A stretch of DNA of 20,668 bases from Methanothrix sp. (GTDB lineage Archaea > Halobacteriota > Methanosarcinia > Methanotrichales > Methanotrichaceae), in NCBI GenBank assembly GCA_023229165.1, contig JALNZQ010000006.1:5922-26589 (forward strand), written 5' to 3'. This document shows, piece after piece, positions 1 to 7,113 of this stretch. Position 1 is the stretch's first letter, and every line of letters begins with the position of its first letter. A model generated the notes under the pieces. That model did not search any database. It was not told the DNA's origin and worked only from the letters and a program-made list of their open reading frames with translations. Position numbers and translations under genes: made by a program.

Positions 1-6
1 GATGAA

Positions 7-444
7 GTGAAGGAACTTGCAGAGGAGACAAAATCATTCCTGACCAACCGTCAGGTGCAGGTATTACGGCTTCGCTTCCAAGGTTTCTCCCAGCAGGAAG
101 TGGCTAAAATGATGAGCACGACTCGTGCCAACATCAGCAAACTGGAGCGAAGAGCTCATCAGAATATAATCGCATCCAAGAAGACCATTCACGATTGGAT
201 GAAGGTCCAAGCACCCATAATATCGCAAATTCCGGCAGGCACAGATGTTCTCCGGGTGCCTGACATGATTTTCAGGGAAGCCGACCTGGTTGGCATACAC
301 CTTCCTGCCAATTCAATAGACCTGATAGTGAGGCTCAAGGCCAAAGCGCCTTTTCTATTCAAGAGACAGAGTCTGCCGAAGGATGTGGTTATCTTCATCT
401 CCCGCGAGGGCCAAATTTTGTTGATAGATGAGGCAGTCAAATGA
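7..444 (+). CDS. Tfx-family helix-turn-helix DNA-binding regulator (5' end uncertain)
   Basis: Archaeal transcription factor of the Tfx type. The N-terminal part carries a sigma-70-region-4-like helix-turn-helix: LTNRQVQVLRLR (about residues 12-23) followed by QEVAKMMSTTRANISKLERRA. The remaining ~90 residues fit the Tfx C-terminal domain. The founding member, from Methanothermobacter, binds the promoter region of fmdECB (molybdenum formylmethanofuran dehydrogenase). Here the downstream convergent neighbour is another Mo/W-pterin enzyme, which is suggestive but not proof of regulation. The frame is open to the window edge, so the listed GTG may not be the true start; a start a few codons upstream, outside the window, is possible. 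The length of ~145 residues is normal for the family, so little is missing. The family call is fairly sure; the target is unknown. Confidence 0.82.
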   Translation: MKELAEETKSFLTNRQVQVLRLRFQGFSQQEVAKMMSTTRANISKLERRAHQNIIASKKTIHDWMKVQAPIISQIPAGTDVLRVPDMIFREADLVGIHLPANSIDLIVRLKAKAPFLFKRQSLPKDVVIFISREGQILLIDEAVK

Positions 445-506
445 TCTATCGGTCATGAATATCGCTCGTCGATATCCCTAGGTTGCCCACAGAAAATAGC
501 GAAGAG

Positions 507-526
507 CCGACAAGTTTTGCTGTCGG
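507..526. terminator. Hairpin between convergent genes, possible bidirectional terminator
   Basis: CCGACA (507-512) and TGTCGG (521-526) form a perfect 6-bp stem around an 8-base loop. It lies in the 133-bp gap between the Tfx gene (ends 444) and the formate dehydrogenase gene (ends 578). The flanks are only moderately pyrimidine-rich, so termination is an inference from stem and position. Confidence 0.4.
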
Positions 527-577
527 ACCTATCTTCTTCACTGGCGGGAATGTAGGCTGACTAACCGCTTCAGTTTC

Positions 578-3331
578 TCATCCGGTGATCTTCTCTATCT
601 TTATGGCGCATGCCTTATACTCCGGCGTCTTTGCCTGAGGATCTAAAGCAGCGTTGGTAAGAAGGTTAGTAAGAACCTCTGGGTAGTGGAAGGACATAAA
701 GGCCACGCCGCGTAGTGACTTATCGGTAACTCTGGCTTTTGTCCTAACAACGCCCCGTCTGGAACTGACCAGAACCGTCTCGCCGTCCTCAACCCCAAGC
801 TCTTTTGCATCCGCAGGGCTTATTTCTATTGCTTCCTCCGGCCATACATACATGATTTCACTGGAGCGACGGGTCATGGAGCCGCAGTTGTAGTGCTCTC
901 TCCTCCTACCGGTGGTAAGAATCAAAGGATAATCAAGATCAGTTTGCTCGGTAGGGAATTTGTGCTCAACGGCGTTGAATTTTCCAAGGCCCCGGCTGAA
1001 TCTCCCAACATGCATCGTCTCTGTGCCCGGGTGTTCAATAGACGGACATGGCCACTGCAGCCCTCCAGGGCTCAGCCGCGCGAAACTTATTCCGGCAAAC
1101 ATCGGTGCAAGAGCTGCAATTTCCTCCATTATCTCCGAGGGGTGACTGTAGTTCATGGGATAGCCCATCTTTTGCGCGATCCGGCAGATTGTTTGCCAGT
1201 TCTCCTGGCCGCAAATTGCAGGTATCGCTTTTCGAACCCGTTGAATACGCCTTTCGCCATTGGTAAAGGTTCCGTCACACTCTGCAAAGCTGGCAGCAGG
1301 CAGGATAACGTCAGCAAAATTGGTAGTCTCAGTAGGGAATATCTCCTGGACAACGAGGAAGTCCAGGGCTTTGAGTGAAGCCTTGACCCGATTGGTATCC
1401 GGGTCGGTTTGGGCAGGATCTTCTCCCAAGATAAAAAGCCCCTTGATTCCTCCTTCGATAACACCATCTATCATTTGAGTGGAGGTCTGACCGAGAGTTG
1501 CGGGCAATTTGACATTCCAGGCTCCTTCGAATTTGGATTGTATATTCGGGTCTGTAACCGGCTGATAACCGACGTAAGCATTGGGAAGTGCCCCCATATC
1601 GCAAGCCCCCTGCACGTTATTTTGCCCACGCAGAGGCATTACCCCGGTCGACTGTCGTCCCACGTTGCCCGTTAGCATAGCCAGGTTGCCCAAGGACATT
1701 ACATTGGCGGTTCCTGTAATATGCTCGGTTATTCCCAGGCTATAGATGATCATCGCCTTTTGCGCCTTAGCATAAAGTCGAGCGGCTTCAATGATTTTTT
1801 CCTCAGGAACTCCGGTTATCTTGGCAGCCCTTTCCGGAGGATATTCCATGACCACCTTCCTAAATTCCTCGAAGCCCTCGGTACGACTGGAAATAAAGTC
1901 CATGTCTTCCAGCTCGTCACTTAAGATGACATTCATCATTCCATTCAGCAGGGCGATATTAGTTCCCGGCCTTAAGTTGAGCCATACGGTTGCCAGATCG
2001 ACCAGCTCGATCTTACGGGGGTCGGCGACGATGATCTTTGCGCCCTTATTAGCTGCCTTGATTATCTTCAGGCTGACGATCGGATGAGCCTCGGTAGTAT
2101 TGGAACCGATAACGAACAGGACATTGGCGTCTTCAATCTGGTCAAAGGAATTAGTGGCAGCTCCACTGCCAAAGCAAGCCGCAAGCCCTGTTACCGAAGG
2201 AGCATGGCAGACTCGAGCGCAGTTGTCCACATTGTTGGTGCCAAACACGGCCCGTGCAAGTTTCTGTACAAGGTAGTTCTCCTCGTTGGTGCACCTGGAT
2301 GAGGAAAGCGCTCCGAGTGAATTCGGACCGTATTTATTTTTAATCTCAGTGAACCTCTTGGCGACTAGGTCGAGTGCTTCTTCCCAGCTTGCTTCCTCAA
2401 GTCTGCCGTTGCGTCTTATCAGGGGAGTGGTCAAACGGTCGGGGTGATGGACAATCTCTTCGAGGCCAAAGTGGCCTTTAACGCATGCCTGTCCACGATT
2501 TACCGGGTTTTCTTTGTCAGGAGAGACCGAGATAATCCGATCTTCATTGACTCGAAGATCTAATCCGCAGCCCGTGCCGCAGTAGGGGCATACGGTGACG
2601 ATCGTCTTCTCTGGCCGCACCCACTTCTCAGATCGGGCAAAGAGAGCGCCGGTGGGACATACATCCACGCACGCCCCGCAGAACTTGCAGTCTGAGTCCT
2701 GCAGAGATTCCGGTCCAATCCAGTGCATGCGGTGAAAATCTGGATTGCTGGACAGCACACCCACCCCGCGCACCTCCTGGCAGACTCGCACGCATCGGCC
2801 GCACAGGATGCAAAGGTTGTAATTGCGATCAAAGAAGGGCTCTCTTAAAACCGGTACATTCTTAAAAGCGATCTCATAGCGGATGCTGTCCAGGCCCACA
2901 AAGCGCACCGCCTGTTGCAGTTCGCATTTCTCGTTCTTGGGGCAGTACTTGCAGCCCACCGTCACCGGGAACTTCCTCATGCACTCGCGCAGGTCGCTGC
3001 ACTCATTTTTTCTCTCGCAGAAAAGGCAACTGGTGGGATGGTTGGTGAGGGCTAAGAGCATCTCCAGGGTGTGCCGTCTCATCTCCTGCAGCTCCTGCGT
3101 CTTGGTCTGCACCACCATTCCCTCTTCCGCCTGGGTATTGCAGGCAGTAGGATAGTAATCCAGGCCTTTTACGGAGACTATGCACAGCTTGCAGGAGCCG
3201 ATGGGCTTGAGGTCTGGGTGGTCGCAAAGTGCTGGTACATAAGATCCCGCTTTGCGGGCAGCATCGAGAATAGTCGCTCCCTTTGGAACCACTACCTCTC
3301 GATCATCGATGGTCAGTCTAATTTCAATCAT
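578..3331 (-). CDS. fdhA: Formate dehydrogenase alpha subunit, NuoG/FdhA type with N-terminal 2Fe-2S domain
   Basis: Molybdopterin oxidoreductase of 917 residues, expected to oxidise formate to CO2 or reduce CO2. Domains in order: a plant-type 2Fe-2S domain (C36, C47, C50, C64); a NuoG-like His-Cys3 site (H98, C102, C105, C111); an additional Cys group (C127, C130, C136); two ferredoxin-type 4Fe-4S motifs (C174-C184, C215-C225); the catalytic-subunit 4Fe-4S motif (C248, C251, C255, C283); then the bis-pterin domains to the C terminus. The Mo/W ligand is a cysteine, C375, in RVCHAPSV, where some relatives have selenocysteine. The classical F420-linked methanogen FdhA lacks the long N-terminal electron-relay arm, so this resembles bacterial NAD(P)-linked enzymes. 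No NuoE/NuoF-like partner or FdhB lies in the window. A divergent GltD-like flavoprotein gene begins 132 bp away. The formate call is the best reading; another bis-PGD oxidoreductase is possible. Confidence 0.85.
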   Translation of the reverse strand: MIEIRLTIDDREVVVPKGATILDAARKAGSYVPALCDHPDLKPIGSCKLCIVSVKGLDYYPTACNTQAEEGMVVQTKTQELQEMRRHTLEMLLALTNHPTSCLFCERKNECSDLRECMRKFPVTVGCKYCPKNEKCELQQAVRFVGLDSIRYEIAFKNVPVLREPFFDRNYNLCILCGRCVRVCQEVRGVGVLSSNPDFHRMHWIGPESLQDSDCKFCGACVDVCPTGALFARSEKWVRPEKTIVTVCPYCGTGCGLDLRVNEDRIISVSPDKENPVNRGQACVKGHFGLEEIVHHPDRLTTPLIRRNGRLEEASWEEALDLVAKRFTEIKNKYGPNSLGALSSSRCTNEENYLVQKLARAVFGTNNVDNCARVCHAPSVTGLAACFGSGAATNSFDQIEDANVLFVIGSNTTEAHPIVSLKIIKAANKGAKIIVADPRKIELVDLATVWLNLRPGTNIALLNGMMNVILSDELEDMDFISSRTEGFEEFRKVVMEYPPERAAKITGVPEEKIIEAARLYAKAQKAMIIYSLGITEHITGTANVMSLGNLAMLTGNVGRQSTGVMPLRGQNNVQGACDMGALPNAYVGYQPVTDPNIQSKFEGAWNVKLPATLGQTSTQMIDGVIEGGIKGLFILGEDPAQTDPDTNRVKASLKALDFLVVQEIFPTETTNFADVILPAASFAECDGTFTNGERRIQRVRKAIPAICGQENWQTICRIAQKMGYPMNYSHPSEIMEEIAALAPMFAGISFARLSPGGLQWPCPSIEHPGTETMHVGRFSRGLGKFNAVEHKFPTEQTDLDYPLILTTGRRREHYNCGSMTRRSSEIMYVWPEEAIEISPADAKELGVEDGETVLVSSRRGVVRTKARVTDKSLRGVAFMSFHYPEVLTNLLTNAALDPQAKTPEYKACAIKIEKITG

Positions 3332-3396
3332 GTTCCAACCGCGCCGGGCAATGTAGTGGATTAATTGTATTAGAAGATTGCTCTGAAAGGAAAATC

Positions 3397-3409
3397 TTTT
3401 TTAAATAGC
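3397..3409 (+). promoter_or_regulatory. TATA-like element for the GltD-like flavoprotein gene
   Basis: An AT-rich core containing TTTTTTAAATAGC lies about 55-67 bases before the preferred ATG at 3464. An archaeal start site ~25 bases downstream would give a leader of about 35 bases, long enough for the GGTG motif at 3452-3455. Inferred from composition and spacing only. Confidence 0.4.
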
Positions 3410-3463
3410 ACGAGGATGATCTGCCTGAAGAGATCATAGCCTCAGAAGCGCGGTGTGGAAAAG

Positions 3464-4876
3464 ATGGCAAGCAAGATTAATTTAAACCGGGTGGAGATGC
3501 CCAAGCAATCTCCCGAGAAGAGGAAACGCAACTTCCAGGAGGTTGCCCTGGGCTACAGTCCAGAGCAGGCAGCAGAAGAGGCGGGCAGATGTCTTCAATG
3601 CAAGAAGCCCAAATGCATTGAAGGCTGTCCGGTCGGCGTGGAGATACCCAGCTTCATTTGTGCCCTGCGGGATGGGGACATGCCGGAGGCGGCGCTGTCC
3701 CTTAAGAGAAAGAACAGCCTGCCCGGAATCTGCGGCCGGGTCTGTCCTCAGGAGGTGCAGTGCGAGAGCCGGTGTGTCCTGGGCAAGAAGGGAGCGCCGG
3801 TGGCCATCGGCCGTCTGGAGCGTTATGTGGCCGATTGGGAGTTATGCCAGTCGCAAAGGCCGGTGTGTGGAACGGCACCGGCAACCGGAAAGCGGATCGC
3901 AGTGGTGGGCAGTGGCCCGGCCGGGCTGACTGTGGCTGCAGATATGGCCAAGTTCGGGCATAAAGTTACCATCTTCGAGGCGCTGCATGACGGCGGAGGC
4001 GTCCTGGTCTATGGCATCCCCGAGTTTCGCCTGCCCAAGGGAATCGTCCGATCGGAGATCGAGTACGTGAAATCTCTGGGAGCCGAACTTGAGCTTGACT
4101 CCGTGGTGGGCAGACAGGTTCAGGTAGAGGAGCTGCTCAAAGGAGGCTATGACGGCGTATTCCTGGGAATAGGCGCAGGCGCACCCCGGTTCCTCAACGT
4201 TCCCGGCGAGAACTTGAGCGGTGTTTACTCTGCCAACGAATACCTGACGCGAGTCAACCTGATGAAGGCCTACAAGTTCCCTGAATACGATACTCCCATC
4301 AAAAAGGGCAAGAAGGTGGCAGTGGTGGGCGGAGGAAACGTGGCAATGGATTCGGCCCGCTCTGCCATGCGCCTGGGTGCGGATGAGGTGCATGTCATCT
4401 ACCGGCGCTCTCGCGAGGAGATGCCTGCCCGCCTGGAAGAGGTGGAGAACGCCATGGAGGAGGGAGTGATCTTTGACTTCCTCACCAATCCCACCCGGTT
4501 TTTGGGCGATGAGCGGGGCATGGTAAAAGGCATGGAGGTCGTGGAGATGGAGCTGGGCGAGCCGGACGCCTCCGGTCGGCGCAGTCCCTGCGTGAAGAAG
4601 GGCTCGGAGCATGTTGTGGATGTGGATACGGTGGTCATCGCCGTGGGCACGGTGCCCAATCCCCTCATCGCCGCCAGCACGCCACAGCTTAAGACCACCA
4701 GGCGGGGCACGCTTGTGGTGGACGAGCGGGGCCGTACGACAATGAAAGGTGTCTGGGCCGGAGGCGACATCACCAGCGGCGGAGCTACAGTGATCAGCGC
4801 CATGGGCGCGGGCAAGATCGCGTCGGCGGACATGAACGAGTGGTTGAAGAAGGACGGGGAGTGGAGCGAGAAATAA
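3464..4876 (+). CDS. Glutamate synthase small-chain-like NAD(P)H/FAD/Fe-S oxidoreductase (GltD/NfnL family)
   Basis: Flavoprotein of 470 residues that passes electrons between NAD(P)H and a partner through FAD and Fe-S clusters. The N-terminal Cys-rich domain has C43, C46, C51, C55 and C90, C94, C100, C104. The FAD Rossmann motif GSGPAG is at 149-154 and is followed by GGGVLVYGIPEFRLPK. A second nucleotide-binding fold has VAVVGGGNVAMD then YRRSREEMPA, whose arginines favour NADP(H). A C-terminal FAD motif GVWAGGDITSGGATV closes the fold. ATG 3464 is preferred over GTG 3455 because GGTG sits 8 bases ahead of it. No glutamate synthase large subunit is in the window. It may act as the electron-transfer partner of the divergent formate dehydrogenase, as an archaeal stand-alone glutamate synthase-like enzyme, or as an NfnL/sulfide dehydrogenase-like subunit; the sequence does not decide. 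Confidence 0.85.
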   Translation: MASKINLNRVEMPKQSPEKRKRNFQEVALGYSPEQAAEEAGRCLQCKKPKCIEGCPVGVEIPSFICALRDGDMPEAALSLKRKNSLPGICGRVCPQEVQCESRCVLGKKGAPVAIGRLERYVADWELCQSQRPVCGTAPATGKRIAVVGSGPAGLTVAADMAKFGHKVTIFEALHDGGGVLVYGIPEFRLPKGIVRSEIEYVKSLGAELELDSVVGRQVQVEELLKGGYDGVFLGIGAGAPRFLNVPGENLSGVYSANEYLTRVNLMKAYKFPEYDTPIKKGKKVAVVGGGNVAMDSARSAMRLGADEVHVIYRRSREEMPARLEEVENAMEEGVIFDFLTNPTRFLGDERGMVKGMEVVEMELGEPDASGRRSPCVKKGSEHVVDVDTVVIAVGTVPNPLIAASTPQLKTTRRGTLVVDERGRTTMKGVWAGGDITSGGATVISAMGAGKIASADMNEWLKKDGEWSEK

Positions 4877-4980
4877 AGCGATTCACTCTCAATTATTTTA
4901 TATAACTATTTTTATAGTTTCGAGAACTAATATTGATCCGATTTCTGGCACTAGTGTAAGCTATTCTGGCAATTGTAGTC

Positions 4981-5235
4981 TTAATTAAATATAATAATAA
5001 AATTTTTGGACTTCTCAGGGCCGCCGGCACCAGCGTCATACGACGTTCTTGCAGGATCCGCTGTTTTGTACCACATATTTATATCGTTGAATGACGACTG
5101 CTGTACGGGCAAGAGTCGACCACGACCATCTTTTCCTCCTACCTGTTTAGCTATCGACTTTGCCCAACCCTCCCATATCTCGAACGGGCAGCCATCCCAG
5201 AGAATTCTATCATCGCCGATGATGAACGATATCGT
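4981..5235 (-). pseudogene. Possible remnant of an unidentified protein gene (3' part)
   Basis: The minus strand is open for 84 codons between a TAA at 5236-5238 and a TAA at 4981-4983. The frame has no ATG near its 5' end; the only internal ATG is in NDINMWYKT. The predicted peptide looks protein-like, with segments such as ILWDGCPFEIWEGWAKSIA and SSFNDINMWYKTADPARTS. An ATG in a different frame lies just upstream (within the sequence 5256-5264), so a frameshift or 5' deletion could explain the missing start. I do not recognise the family. Chance openness of this length is possible. Confidence 0.3.
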
Positions 5236-5260
5236 TTAGAAAAGAGCGCACACATCTATT

Positions 5261-5334
5261 GAAAATAATTAAAAATATGAGGTCTTTGCGTCCCTATAAT
5301 AGGCTCTTGCCGAGGGGAGGGCGCAAAGCACCTC
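5261..5334 (-). terminator. Long hairpin plus T-rich tail downstream of gdhA
   Basis: Positions 5279-5295 pair with 5318-5334. GAGGT, CTTTGCG and CCCT pair with AGGG, CGCAAAG and ACCTC, giving 16 pairs with one unpaired base on each side and a 22-base loop that itself contains GGC/GCC. On the minus strand it begins ~40 bases after the gdhA stop and is followed by a T-rich run (ATATTTTTAATTATTTTC), as expected for an intrinsic-type terminator. The stem is unusually long for a plain archaeal terminator, so a processed or regulatory RNA end is also possible. Confidence 0.55.
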
Positions 5335-5373
5335 TGATGCTGGTGGTTTTGATCTAATCAGGATTCTTCTCTT

Positions 5374-6621
5374 TTAAGCCCAGCCGCGTATCTTCATGGC
5401 CTCGACGACCCGGGACACAGCTACGGTGTAGGCTGCCTGGCGCATGTTTACCTTGTACTTCTTGGAGGCGGCAAGGACGGCCTGATAGGCTACAGTCATC
5501 CTCTCATCGAGCCGCGTGTAGACCTCATCGAGAGTCCAGTTGTAGCGGGCGATGTTCTGAACCATCTCAAAGTAAGAGACGGTCACGCCACCGGCATTGG
5601 CCAGGAAGTCGGGTATGACATGCACCTTGTTCTTGAAGAGAATGGCGTCAGCTTCCGGTGTGGTGGGGCCGTTGGCCAGCTCAATGATGACCTTGGCCTT
5701 GATCTTTCCGGCATTATCCTTGGTTATGACGTTCTCCAAAGCGGCTGCAATGAGAATGTCCACATCCAGCTCCAGGATCTCTTCATTGCTGATCTTCTTG
5801 GCGCCGGGGATATTGGCGACTGATGATGTCTCCGCCTTGACGCGAGCTGCCACATCGGCTTCTATGCCGGCTGCATTGAACGCGCCGCCCTTGGAGTCGC
5901 TGACTGCGACTACCTTGCTGCCGAAGAGCTCTTTGACCAGCGAATGGGCAAAGCTACCGGCATTGCCGTATCCCTGAATGGCCACGGTGGACTTGGCAAG
6001 GTTGATGTTAAGCTCCTTGGCTGCCTCTCGGAGGGTGAACAGGCCGCCGCGTGCTGTGGAATCGCCTCTGCCCAGGGATCCGCCTACGACCAAAGGCTTG
6101 CCGGTGATGAATCCGAAGCTGTTTGATCCGGTATGCAGGGAGAACTGATCCATCATCCAGGCCATCATCTGAGGAGTGGTGTAAACATCGGGAGCGGGAA
6201 CGTCCTTATCCGGACCGATGTTTTGCCACAGTGCATCTATGTAGCCCCGGCAGAGGCGTTCCTGTTCGCCCATGGACATCTCCTTGGGGTTGCAGATGAC
6301 TCCGCCTTTGCCGCCGCCCAGGGGCAGGCCGAGAAGAGAACACTTCCAGGTCATCCAGGCAGAGAGAGCGCGCACAGTATCTACGGTCTCATCGGGATGG
6401 AATCGAATGCCGCCCTTGCAGGGGCCCAGAGCATCATTGTATTGAACTCTAAAGCCCTGGAAGATCTTCAGGTTGCCGTCATCCATGCGTACCGGGATAG
6501 ATACGTGGAACTCTCGCCTGGGGTGCCTGAGAAACTCATGCACTCCGGCATCCAGGTTCAGAATCTTTGCACAATCGGCGAGTTGTTTCTGGGATATCTC
6601 AAAGGGATTCGGTTTGGACAT
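5374..6621 (-). CDS. gdhA: Glutamate dehydrogenase
   Basis: Catalyses reversible reductive amination of 2-oxoglutarate with NH4+ to L-glutamate using NAD(P)H; cytosolic, normally hexameric. From the preferred start it has 415 residues, the usual size. The dehydrogenase signature is complete: GPCKGGIRFHP (67-75), the catalytic lysine K105 in GLPLGGGKGG, and D145 in DVPAPDVYTTPQ. The Rossmann motif GYGNAG is at 217-222, followed by VAVSDSKGGAFN, and the C-terminal IELANGPTTPEAD region is present. I chose the ATG at 6619-6621 over the upstream frame opening at 6678 because GGAG lies 9 bases ahead and the protein then starts at the family's normal position. It is transcribed toward the GltD-like gene, so the two glutamate-related genes are convergent rather than an operon. 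Cofactor preference (NAD versus NADP) cannot be fixed by eye. Confidence 0.95.
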   Translation of the reverse strand: MSKPNPFEISQKQLADCAKILNLDAGVHEFLRHPRREFHVSIPVRMDDGNLKIFQGFRVQYNDALGPCKGGIRFHPDETVDTVRALSAWMTWKCSLLGLPLGGGKGGVICNPKEMSMGEQERLCRGYIDALWQNIGPDKDVPAPDVYTTPQMMAWMMDQFSLHTGSNSFGFITGKPLVVGGSLGRGDSTARGGLFTLREAAKELNINLAKSTVAIQGYGNAGSFAHSLVKELFGSKVVAVSDSKGGAFNAAGIEADVAARVKAETSSVANIPGAKKISNEEILELDVDILIAAALENVITKDNAGKIKAKVIIELANGPTTPEADAILFKNKVHVIPDFLANAGGVTVSYFEMVQNIARYNWTLDEVYTRLDERMTVAYQAVLAASKKYKVNMRQAAYTVAVSRVVEAMKIRGWA

Positions 6622-6692
6622 TTTTTGCATCTCCGTATAGCATCTACCCAAATCTTTATGCTTAACTGATGGTGGCAAATGTCCACCCTTAG

Positions 6693-6705
6693 CTATTTAA
6701 AAATT
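6693..6705 (-). promoter_or_regulatory. TATA-like element for gdhA
   Basis: On the minus strand this reads as TTTTTAAATAGC-like sequence ~72-84 bases before the gdhA ATG. A start site ~25 bases downstream would leave a leader of ~45-50 bases that includes the GGAG motif. Composition and spacing only. Confidence 0.4.
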
Positions 6706-7040
6706 ATGGGTTAACTTTATAAACTATAAAGTAGGGCGGAAATGCCATGGTGGCCTATTTAAGTTTTTTCAATTTATAAATTACCTGTAAGAAATCTGTG
6801 ATGCAAGACATCATCAAATATTGTTATCGTCAATGCATTTCGAATTCTTAAAATATCATAAAAAAACTTAGTTACTAAATTTTGATTTTGTGCCAAAAGA
6901 AGGGTTTCCCCAAAAATGCTGCTTCGCAGAGAGGTAGATTTTGCCGGCCAGAGTTTTTTGGATGGCATCATAGCATAAGGGTCGTCCGGTCCGGCACGTC
7001 GATGTAGGAACGTATCCTAATCTTTATGAATTTCAGTTAA

Positions 7041-7056
7041 CGGAAAAGCTTTTCCG
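7041..7056. promoter_or_regulatory. Perfect 16-bp palindrome upstream of hisH, candidate operator
   Basis: CGGAAAAGCTTTTCCG is fully self-complementary. It begins ~11 bases after a TATA-like stretch (about 7021-7030) and ends 57 bases before the preferred hisH ATG, so it would overlap the predicted transcription start. That is a typical place for a dimeric repressor site. No regulator is assigned; a short RNA hairpin is an alternative. Confidence 0.4.
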
Positions 7057-7113
7057 GCGATCTTGCCAAATGTGATAGAATCAATTGGTGCACATGCAAG
7101 AAGGACAAAAAAG

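Larger units (their letters stand above)
4877..5373. other. 497-bp intergenic region: AT-rich tract, gene remnant and hairpin
   Basis: No intact gene is convincing here. The first ~105 bases are strongly AT-rich. Positions 4981-5235 hold an 84-codon stop-free minus-strand frame without a start at its 5' end, and 5279-5334 a long hairpin behind gdhA; both are listed separately. A plus-strand 77-codon ORF (5006-5239) overlaps the remnant and has no family signature. Confidence 0.6.
6622..7113. other. 492-bp divergent intergenic region between gdhA and hisH
   Basis: AT-rich spacer carrying the presumed divergent promoters. TATA-like elements sit near 6693-6705 (minus, for gdhA) and about 7021-7030 (plus, for hisH), and a 16-bp palindrome lies at 7041-7056. 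A 65-codon minus-strand ORF (6774-6971) has no ribosome-binding site or family signature and is not called. Confidence 0.6.

Noticed and set aside
1..10. GATGAAGTGA at the window start also occurs at 20585-20594 near the IS end
   Set aside because: Ten bases overlapping an ordinary coding start and the transposase stop; surrounding bases differ, so chance is the simplest explanation.
893..1378. 161-codon plus-strand ORF
   Set aside because: Antisense to the C-terminal domain of the formate dehydrogenase gene; no protein features.
3842..4612. 256-codon minus-strand ORF
   Set aside because: Lies wholly antisense to the GltD-like flavoprotein gene, whose cofactor motifs are unambiguous; the antisense product has no family motif.
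5006..5239. 77-codon plus-strand ORF
   Set aside because: Overlaps the more protein-like minus-strand remnant; its Pro/Ser-rich product looks like an antisense artefact.
6774..6971. 65-codon minus-strand ORF in the gdhA-hisH spacer
   Set aside because: No ribosome-binding site, no clear promoter spacing and no recognised motif in an AT-rich spacer; kept only as a note.
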